From SIG435 sp045530725 (GTDB taxonomy: Bacteria; Bacillota; Clostridia; UMGS1810): a stretch of 45,589 bases of DNA. Shown one piece after another: positions 40,130 through 45,589 of this stretch. The notes below the pieces were generated by a model that had not been told where the DNA came from, made no database searches, and saw only the letters and a list, made by a program, of their open reading frames with translations. The DNA is taken from the NCBI GenBank assembly GCA_045530725.1, contig JAZSCT010000023.1:1-45589 (forward strand). The letters are read 5' to 3'. Position 1 is the stretch's first letter, and each line of letters begins with the position of its first letter. The translations under genes and the position numbers were made by a program.

Positions 40130-41659
40130 ATGGCACATATTTTTTCATCCATAAAAGAATCGCTCACTTCGGTTCTTCCGATTGCGATTATAGTGTTGAT
40201 ACTTTCTGTCACCTGTGTATCATTGGACGCAGGTGTACTTGTGCTGTTTTTGTTCGGAACTATACTGCTTATTCTTGGGATGAGTTTCTTTACTATAGGT
40301 TCCACCATTTCCATGGAGCCATTGGGTGACGGTATCGGTAAATCACTTAATAAGAATTCAAAGATTATAATACCTCTTATTATCTGTTTTGTACTTGGAT
40401 TTCTCATCACCATATCAGAGCCTGATCTTCAGGTTCTTGCAGAACAAGTCCCTACAATACCCAATGCGATGCTTATTTCATGTGTTGGTATAGGGGTGGG
40501 GTTGTTTTTGAGCATCACTCTTATAAGAAACAAAAAAGACATTTCTTTGAGAAGTCTGCTTCTTGTGTTCTATATCCTTATAATAGGGATTTCATTTTTT
40601 GCTCCTGATGAGTTTGTACCTACAGCATTTGACTCAGGCGGAGTGACAACGGGACCTATCACAGTTCCTTTTATTATGGCTCTTGGTGCAGGTCTTGCAT
40701 CAGGGAAGAAGGGTAAGCATAGCGGTGAACAGAGTTTCGGTCTGGTTGCTTTGTGCAGTATAGGACCTATTCTGTCAGTATTATTATTAAGCATATTCTT
40801 TAATCCCCATCCATCCACATCTCATTATGAAATCGCAGATGTTCTGACTACTACCGATGCTTTCAGACAGTTTATGATTGCTATCCCTGATTTTGCAAAG
40901 GAAGTATGTATAGCATTTGTTCCTATAGTCGTACTGTTTGTTGTATATCAATTAATTACGAGAAGATTTCATATACATAATATACTTAAGATGTCTGTGG
41001 GATTTATATATACCTATATCGGTCTTGTGATGTTTCTTACAGGAGCCAATGTAGGCTTTATGCCTGCAGGAAGGCTTATCGGTGCAGAAATTGCATCAGG
41101 AACTTACAAAGCGATGCTTATACCCATAGGTATGGTAATGGGCTATTATGTGGTATCTGCCGAACCTGCAGTTCATTCTCTCAAACGACAGGTAAGTGAA
41201 ATTACAAAGGGTGCAATATCCCAGAAGTCTGTTGCCATTGCGCTTAGTGTGGGTGTGTCGGTTTCTGTGGGTATTTCAATGCTCAGAGTCCTTACAGGGA
41301 TATCTATTATGCCGTTTCTTCTTACGGGGTATTTGATATCGCTTATTATCAGTTTCTATGTTCCACATATCTATACGGGTATTGCTTTTGACTCTGGTGG
41401 AGTTGCAAGCGGCCCTATGACCTCTACATTTATGCTTCCTTTTGCAATGGGTGCCTGTGAGGCAATAGGCGGAAATGTGATGACAGATGCTTTCGGAATA
41501 GTGGCAATGATTGCCATGACTCCTCTTATCACAATTCAGATTCTAGGACTCCATGAAAGAAGAAAGCATGTGAGAAGAATCAGAAAACTCCATACCGAAA
41601 TCAGTATGGTGAAGGATGATATCATATTCTTTGATGAGGAGTGGGATTTGTATGAGTAA
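40130..41659 (+). CDS. DUF1538 integral membrane protein, duplicated
   Basis: A 509-residue protein with about 12-14 membrane helices, built of two related halves. Each half carries the same signature: AFDSGGVTTGPITVPFIMALG (about 164-184) and AFDSGGVASGPMTSTFMLPFA (about 419-439). ISEPDLQVLA and the matching SAEPAVHSL also repeat between halves. This is the DUF1538 family, thought to be transporters, with substrate unknown. The Asp-Ser-Gly-Gly loops are good candidates for an ion site. It lies under its own promoter, and its last codons overlap the start of a PII-like gene, a pairing that suggests regulation of transport by nucleotide- or metabolite-sensing PII subunits. Confidence 0.85.
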   Translation: MAHIFSSIKESLTSVLPIAIIVLILSVTCVSLDAGVLVLFLFGTILLILGMSFFTIGSTISMEPLGDGIGKSLNKNSKIIIPLIICFVLGFLITISEPDLQVLAEQVPTIPNAMLISCVGIGVGLFLSITLIRNKKDISLRSLLLVFYILIIGISFFAPDEFVPTAFDSGGVTTGPITVPFIMALGAGLASGKKGKHSGEQSFGLVALCSIGPILSVLLLSIFFNPHPSTSHYEIADVLTTTDAFRQFMIAIPDFAKEVCIAFVPIVVLFVVYQLITRRFHIHNILKMSVGFIYTYIGLVMFLTGANVGFMPAGRLIGAEIASGTYKAMLIPIGMVMGYYVVSAEPAVHSLKRQVSEITKGAISQKSVAIALSVGVSVSVGISMLRVLTGISIMPFLLTGYLISLIISFYVPHIYTGIAFDSGGVASGPMTSTFMLPFAMGACEAIGGNVMTDAFGIVAMIAMTPLITIQILGLHERRKHVRRIRKLHTEISMVKDDIIFFDEEWDLYE

Positions 41660-42320
41660 AAGACTTCTTGCGGTTTTGTCCATTGTAGAGCGTGACAAAG
41701 GACAAAAACTAATTAAGTTAATAGAGAATATGGGCATACGGATGAACTTCCAATGTGTAGGATTTGGTACTGCACCTACCGAAATGATGGATATATTCGG
41801 AATCGGCTCAAACGATAAAGATATCATAATAAGCATTGCTTCTGAAACAAAAGTCATAGATATGATGAGTGATTTTGGTGGAAATATTGACAGTAACACG
41901 AAGTTTGGCGGACTTATGATTGTAGTCAATGTAAGTGCCGCAGGAAGAGTGCTTACAGAACTTCTTACACATAATGACAATAACTTTACAGAGAAGGGAA
42001 ATGATGCTATGAAAAACGAACATCAGAATAACCTGATTATCATATCCATAAATGAAGGTTATGCAGACAGCGTAATGCAGGTGGCAAGAAAAGCAGGCGC
42101 AACAGGCGGTACTGTCATAAAGGGCAGGCTTGCAGATACAGAGTTTGTGTCAGAACTTGAAAATACCCAGATAGAGGAAGAAAGAGAAATCCTTGTAATC
42201 CTTGCTCCCCTCAAAACAAGCAAGCAGATTATGGAGGATGTAAACCGCGAGTTTGGTATGAGTTCCAAGGCAAACGGAATAATAACTGCCGTTCCTACAG
42301 AAAAGGCATTTAAGATTTGA
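41652..42320 (+). CDS. tandem PII-like regulatory protein
   Basis: A 222-residue protein made of two PII-type ferredoxin-like domains (about 3-108 and 120-218). The first has LLAVLSIVERDKGQKLIKLIENMG and the second LIIISINEGYADSVMQVARKAGATGGTVIKG, the latter close to the PII beta-alpha-T-loop start and ending ILVILAPLKTSKQIMEDVNREFG. The classical uridylylated Tyr of GlnB is not evident. The start overlaps the DUF1538 gene by 8 bp, and gaggagtggg is the ribosome site. It probably gates or tunes the membrane protein in answer to nitrogen or energy state; this is inference from PII-transporter pairs such as GlnK-AmtB. A terminator follows. Confidence 0.82.
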   Translation: MSKRLLAVLSIVERDKGQKLIKLIENMGIRMNFQCVGFGTAPTEMMDIFGIGSNDKDIIISIASETKVIDMMSDFGGNIDSNTKFGGLMIVVNVSAAGRVLTELLTHNDNNFTEKGNDAMKNEHQNNLIIISINEGYADSVMQVARKAGATGGTVIKGRLADTEFVSELENTQIEEEREILVILAPLKTSKQIMEDVNREFGMSSKANGIITAVPTEKAFKI

Positions 42321-42327
42321 TTATGTG

Positions 42328-42364
42328 AAAAAAGACTGCCTCATTAAAGAGTGCAGTCTTTTAT
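42328..42364 (+). terminator. terminator after the PII-like gene
   Basis: aaaagactgc pairs with gcagtctttt (42330-42339 and 42353-42362). Confidence 0.75.
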
Positions 42365-42426
42365 TGGTTTTGTATTCATAATACAGAATTTGAATTTCAG
42401 GTTTTTGAGTTATTAATATTTATACT

Positions 42427-43128
42427 CTATTCGATGATATTTCCATCTGTTGAAATTGTTACAACTCTCCAGGGGATAAACTTTCCGCTTGTCTGAAGTG
42501 CATTTTTTACTGCAAATTCTATACCGCCGCAACAGGGTACTTCCATTCTGACAACTGTAACGCTTTTTATATTGTTGTTTGCGATTATGGCAGTAAGTTT
42601 TTCTGTATAATCACCTTCATCGAGTTTGGGGCAACCTATAAGTGTTATGTGATTACGGATGAATTCATTATGGAAGTTTCCGTAAGCATAGGCAGTACAA
42701 TCTGCGGCTACCAACAGATTAGCCCCGTCAAAGTATGGAGCATTTACGGGTACAAGTTTTATCTGGACGGGCCATTGACTAAGCCTGCTTAAATTCTCTG
42801 ATGTTTGGGTCATACAGAAAGTGTGACTTTCTCTGTGGATTGCTTTTGATTGTGTTCCGGGACAACCGCAGGGAAGTGGTGCGGATGCTTTTTGTTCCTT
42901 TGCCTTTTTTACGGATGCTTCATTATAGGCAGGTGCTTCTCTTTCTTCAAATGTAATGGCGCCTGTAGGACAAGCGGGCAGACAATCTCCCAGACCATCA
43001 CAGTAATCTTCCCGTGTAAGTTTTGCTTTTCCGTCTATTAATTCTATAGCGCCTTCGTGACAGGCATTTACGCAAATTCCACAACCATTACATTTTTCTT
43101 CATTGATTTTAATAATTTTTCTTATCAT
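42427..43128 (-). CDS. 4Fe-4S ferredoxin-domain protein
   Basis: A 233-residue cytoplasmic protein. Residues 5-62 hold two ferredoxin repeats, CNGCGICVNACHEGA and CDGLGDCLPACPTGA, each supplying four Cys for a 4Fe-4S cluster (the second has a longer first spacing). After a Lys/Ala-rich linker comes a 150-residue domain with LPCGCPGTQSKAI, LLVAADCTAYAYGNFHNEF, LIGCPKLDEGDY and EVPCCGGIEFAV, whose Cys residues may bind another cluster or metal. This two-part type is often found beside Crp/Fnr regulators and hybrid cluster protein genes in anaerobes and may serve nitrosative or redox stress. Exact function is unknown. ATG follows aggaggaa; divergent from the Crp/Fnr gene. Confidence 0.82.
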   Translation of the reverse strand: MIRKIIKINEEKCNGCGICVNACHEGAIELIDGKAKLTREDYCDGLGDCLPACPTGAITFEEREAPAYNEASVKKAKEQKASAPLPCGCPGTQSKAIHRESHTFCMTQTSENLSRLSQWPVQIKLVPVNAPYFDGANLLVAADCTAYAYGNFHNEFIRNHITLIGCPKLDEGDYTEKLTAIIANNNIKSVTVVRMEVPCCGGIEFAVKNALQTSGKFIPWRVVTISTDGNIIE

Positions 43129-43219
43129 ATCGATTCCTCCTGATTTATTGACTTTATGGGTATATTATATTATAATAATTATAACAAGTCCGTTGTTTTT
43201 ACAACAAAAGGTGGATAAT
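43129..43219. promoter_or_regulatory. shared promoter region of ferredoxin and Crp/Fnr genes
   Basis: This 91-bp gap contains TATATTATAATAATTATAA-type AT-rich promoter sequence and the inverted repeat ttgtttttacaa at 43193-43204, a plausible Crp/Fnr-type operator. The site lies close to the regulator start, so it might mediate autoregulation. Confidence 0.4.
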
Positions 43220-43879
43220 ATGAAAAATTTTATTTCAGTTTTGAAAAGAGCACAGATGTTTTCAGGTGTAGGAACCGACGAAATTGAATCTATGCTTTTT
43301 TGTCTTAATGCAAAGTCACACGAATTTAACAAAGGAGAATATGTAGTAAGACAAGGAGAACATCTGAGTGATATTCTTGTTTTGGTTGATGGCAGTTTGC
43401 ATATTCAAAAGGATGATTATTGGGGTAATCGCAGTATATTGGGGCAAATTTCTCCGGGAGAAATGTTTGGCGAAGCGTATGTGGCTCCCGAAAGCGGAAC
43501 TGTATTAAATGATGTTGTAGCAATAGAAAAAAGTACTGTTATCTTTTTTGATGTTAAAAGAATACTTACAACCTGTCCATCGGCTTGCAGATTTCATCAG
43601 GTAGTGGTGCAGAATATGTTTTTTGCAATATCCGAGAAAAACAGAAAACTCGTACAGAAACTCGGTCATATGTCAAAACGTTCCACACGTGAAAAACTGA
43701 TTTCTTATTTATCTGAAGAAGCAAAGAAACAAAGCAGTTCATATTTTGCCATTCCCTTCAACAGGCAGCAACTTGCGGATTTCTTATCAGTTGACAGAAG
43801 TGCTATGTCAAATGAACTATGTAAAATGCGTGATGAAGGTTTAATCGAATTTAAAAAGAATAACTTCAGATTGTTATAG
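43220..43879 (+). CDS. Crp/Fnr-family transcriptional regulator
   Basis: A 219-residue regulator. The N-terminal cyclic-nucleotide-type beta-roll spans about 12-115 (FNKGEYVVRQGEHLSDILVLVDGSL, SPGEMFGEA). A dimer helix and a C-terminal winged helix-turn-helix follow (about 145-219; STREKLISYLSEE, FNRQQLADFLSVDRSAMSNELCKMRDEGLIEF). There is no cluster of Cys at the N-terminus like that of Fnr, so oxygen sensing through a 4Fe-4S cluster is not indicated. The ATG at 43220 follows aaaggtgg; longer readings upstream run into the promoter. It is divergent from the ferredoxin gene, its most likely target. In related pairs the signal is nitric oxide or haem, which I cannot confirm here. Confidence 0.87.
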   Translation: MKNFISVLKRAQMFSGVGTDEIESMLFCLNAKSHEFNKGEYVVRQGEHLSDILVLVDGSLHIQKDDYWGNRSILGQISPGEMFGEAYVAPESGTVLNDVVAIEKSTVIFFDVKRILTTCPSACRFHQVVVQNMFFAISEKNRKLVQKLGHMSKRSTREKLISYLSEEAKKQSSSYFAIPFNRQQLADFLSVDRSAMSNELCKMRDEGLIEFKKNNFRLL

Positions 43880-43941
43880 GAAATGAGTTTAAACTTTTAA
43901 AAAGGACGAATTATAATTCTTTTAAATAGTTTTTAATAATG

Positions 43942-43963
43942 AGAAATCTGACTGATTTCTTTT
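43942..43963 (+). terminator. terminator after the Crp/Fnr gene
   Basis: agaaatc pairs with gatttct over a 5-nt loop, followed by TTTG. Confidence 0.55.
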
Positions 43964-43984
43964 GAAAAAATTAAAATTCACTTC

Positions 43985-44013
43985 TTGAAATTTTTCCAAA
44001 AATATGATATAAT
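43985..44013 (+). promoter_or_regulatory. sigma-A promoter of the DUF2798 gene
   Basis: TTGAAA (43985-43990), a 17-nt spacer and TATAAT (44008-44013). Transcription should begin at about 44019-44024, a few bases before the leader structure. Confidence 0.75.
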
Positions 44014-44030
44014 TCAAAAAAAAGAAAACG

Positions 44031-44097
44031 ACACATGTTGCACATTTTGTGCGTAAATCTGATTACGGTACAAAGTTTGTGAACATGTGTTTTTTTG
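44031..44097 (+). promoter_or_regulatory. structured leader ending in a terminator (candidate attenuator)
   Basis: acacatgtt (44031-44039) pairs perfectly with aacatgtgt (44082-44090), and seven Ts follow. Inside lies gcaca/tgtgc (44040-44044 and 44048-44052), a 5-bp hairpin with a 3-nt loop, and two weaker stem-loops, gtaa...ttac and acaa/ttgt. The element is in the 5' leader between promoter and ribosome site (aaggag, 44105-44110), so it must be read through for the gene to be expressed. It does not match any riboswitch class I can recognise. Confidence 0.6.
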
Positions 44098-44117
44098 TGT
44101 AAAAAAGGAGATTTGTT

Positions 44118-44711
44118 ATGCCAAAAAATCAGTTTCAACGAATGGTTTTTGCATTTATTACTGTTGTGATAACCGTTCACGCTTATGTGTTTTACAGTCT
44201 GTATGTTATTCACGGAAATATGTTTATGCAAATCACAGGTGAAACAGGTGTTATATCCGCCATTAACAAAATGGGTGGTGTTCCTGTTTGCGGTACACCC
44301 GTACCTATATGGGCGGTTGTACTTATAGAATTTGTATTAGCATATATGCTTGAAAATGTTTTAGGTTCACCGTTATCTTTTAAGTTTGCCTGTAGAAATT
44401 TTAATCCGCAAGAAACACATCCGGTATTATTTGAAACTGCAATCATCTGTGCTACGGTCGGCATTATGTGTCCTGCAATGAGTTTTATAGCCGCTTTTCT
44501 TTATTATAACTATCAGGCAGGCTTTAATATGTGGACACTTCTTGCTGAATGGCTAAAACTTATGTGTTTTAATTTCCCATTTGCATTCTTTACACAACTT
44601 TTCTTTATTCAGCCGATTGTAAGAACTGTTTTTAAGGCTATTTTTGCAAAGGATATAAAGACGGGAAAGTCAGTACATGCCACAGATGAAAAACAGAAAG
44701 TAACAGTATAA
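44118..44711 (+). CDS. DUF2798-like membrane protein
   Basis: A 197-residue protein with four membrane helices (about 8-30, 62-85, 110-133 and 145-170). The opening PKNQFQRMVFAFITVVITVH and the closing FNFPFAFFTQLFFIQPIVRTVFKAIF agree with the DUF2798 pattern, in which two similar helical pairs are followed by a short cytoplasmic tail. Function is unknown. The start follows aaaaggag at 7-nt spacing. It is a single-gene unit under a strong promoter with a terminator-like leader, which suggests that expression is switched at the RNA level. Confidence 0.72.
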   Translation: MPKNQFQRMVFAFITVVITVHAYVFYSLYVIHGNMFMQITGETGVISAINKMGGVPVCGTPVPIWAVVLIEFVLAYMLENVLGSPLSFKFACRNFNPQETHPVLFETAIICATVGIMCPAMSFIAAFLYYNYQAGFNMWTLLAEWLKLMCFNFPFAFFTQLFFIQPIVRTVFKAIFAKDIKTGKSVHATDEKQKVTV

Positions 44712-44902
44712 TTTTTAACAATTATCCTTATCATTGTCTCTTATAAGTTGCATACATTATAAAAGTTAAAACTGAAAATCAACTTAAATGGTTGAGTATG
44801 TTAATAAATTGCGATACAGGATGTATAAAAGCCGAACCCAAGGAAGTTACTATGGGTTCGGCTTTGTTTCATTTAATGATAAATATCTCTTGTATAAAAG
44901 GA
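44712..44902. terminator. intergenic region with a bidirectional terminator
   Basis: No gene is seen in this 191-bp gap. At 44828-44840 and 44853-44865 aaagccgaaccca pairs perfectly with tgggttcggcttt, with A and T runs on the two sides. It can end both convergent genes. Confidence 0.8.
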
Positions 44903-45589
44903 TTAACCAATTTGTGTTATAACAAGATGAGCAGAAACAGGTCTTGTTCCTCCTGCAAGAGGAGTAATAGTAAGTGCTGCAGCATTACCTGCAGGATTTC
45001 TTACGGTTAAAATTGAATTAATGGTGGTTGTAGTTACAATAGCCATTCCAACAATTTGTGAAGTGCCTGTGGCACGACCTACGACTGTATATGCCAGATC
45101 TTCATCGTTTAAAGTCAATATTAATTGTCCTGCTTCAGTTACACTTACCTGAAACAAAATTTGATAAGTGCCGATTTGTGTCAGGTTGAATGAGTCAGGT
45201 CCTGTTCTGACGATACCTGAACCACTATTAGGGCCATCCTGCGGAAAACTTACATCTGTGCCGGGTGCAACTGTTGCTGAGTTATCCGGTGGCATCAACG
45301 CATAGAAATCAGCATAGTTCAGCACACCGCCTGGTTCACCTTGCGGTCCTTGAGGACCTGTTTCCCCTGCAGGACCCTGCGGACCAACGGGACCTACTTC
45401 TCCTGCAGGACCCTGTGGACCAACAGGACCTACTTCCCCTGCAGGACCCTGAGGACCAACAGGACCTATTTCTCCTGCAGGACCCTGTGGACCAACGGGA
45501 CCTGTTTCAGCTGCAGGACCCTGCGGACCAACGGGACCTACTTCTCCTGCAGGACCCTGTGGACCAACGGGACCTGTTTCACCTGCAGG
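44903..45589 (-). CDS. collagen-like exosporium glycoprotein, BclA-like (5' end outside window)
   Basis: Partial gene read from the right edge on the minus strand. The visible N-terminal part is a collagen region of Gly-X-Y triplets, mainly repeats of GPAGEVGPVGPQ, ending GPQGPQGEPGG. The last 140 residues, starting VLNYADFYALMPPDNSATV, form a compact beta domain with FNLTQIGTYQILFQVSVTEAG and end SAHLVITQIG, matching the trimeric TNF-like C-terminal domain of BclA-type spore surface proteins. Such proteins form the hair-like nap on spores. The frame stays open to the edge with no start codon, so the true start and any targeting sequence lie outside. It supports a spore-forming host. Confidence 0.85.
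   Translation of the reverse strand, partial: PAGETGPVGPQGPAGEVGPVGPQGPAAETGPVGPQGPAGEIGPVGPQGPAGEVGPVGPQGPAGEVGPVGPQGPAGETGPQGPQGEPGGVLNYADFYALMPPDNSATVAPGTDVSFPQDGPNSGSGIVRTGPDSFNLTQIGTYQILFQVSVTEAGQLILTLNDEDLAYTVVGRATGTSQIVGMAIVTTTTINSILTVRNPAGNAAALTITPLAGGTRPVSAHLVITQIG
45366..45589 (-). repeat. 36-bp tandem repeats coding for collagen triplets
   Basis: Six complete 36-bp copies and a partial one lie in frame, each encoding 12 residues (GPAGE-V/T/I-GPVGPQ). Copies differ at a few, mostly silent, positions; one copy has Ala for Gly (GPAAETG), which breaks the triplet pattern once. The array continues past the window edge. Confidence 0.9.

Noticed and set aside
45366..45589. Regular 36-bp repeats that look like a CRISPR array
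   Set aside because: There are no spacers: the repeats are contiguous, in frame and encode Gly-X-Y collagen triplets of a spore-surface protein.

Overview
The window looks like a low-GC, spore-forming member of the Clostridia, probably an uncultured one; I cannot name a genus. The evidence is AT-rich DNA with strong Shine-Dalgarno sites, sigma-A promoters with 17-nt spacers, a glmU-prs-pth-mfd-prsA gene order familiar from Firmicutes, a PdaB-like spore deacetylase, a BclA-like collagen exosporium protein and S-layer (SLH) domains.

Layout. (1) 1-2140: a large serine recombinase broken near its 3' end, then an intact tRNA-Leu and a detached 5' half of another tRNA-Leu; this looks like the decayed edge of a mobile element. 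(2) 2240-5410: iron module with feoA, feoB and a small FeoB-associated Cys-rich protein on the minus strand, divergent from a DtxR-family regulator, with perfect inverted repeats of DtxR-box type between them. feoB carries an in-frame amber codon where a Trp is expected. (3) 5424-9550: small alarmone synthetase, class II aldolase, spore deacetylase, a Cys-rich unknown protein and two tRNA-Ser genes, one with a duplicated 3' end. (4) 9625-11930: AraC pseudogene, YitT-type membrane protein and a divergent LysR regulator. (5) 12006-21974: housekeeping block with a stand-alone GlmU acetyltransferase domain, prs, pth, DUF1294, an SDR, a YiiX-like amidase, mfd, a PrsA lipoprotein and nagB. (6) 21976-30400: a decaying polysaccharide-use region with two pseudogene remnants, a DUF4091/GH123-like hydrolase, an AraC regulator and a secreted GH10 enzyme, punctuated by an unusual family of nested inverted repeats. 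(7) 30507-36863: a run of five exported proteins, including a surface protein that joins two different solute-binding domains through three SLH domains. (8) 36880-40008: TPP riboswitch followed by thiM, thiE and an HAD-ThiD fusion for thiamine salvage. (9) 40045-44711: DUF1538 membrane protein with a tandem PII-like regulator, a ferredoxin divergent from a Crp/Fnr regulator, and a DUF2798 membrane protein behind a structured leader that ends in a terminator. (10) 44903-45589: the 3' part of a collagen-like spore-surface gene, cut by the window edge.

The best candidates for something undescribed are the nested-hairpin repeats at 21976-22281 and 29834-30400, where paired arms differ between copies yet stay complementary and the tandem copies keep an exact 213-bp period, and the attenuator-like leader before the DUF2798 gene. 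All statements come from reading the sequence; no database search or folding program was run.
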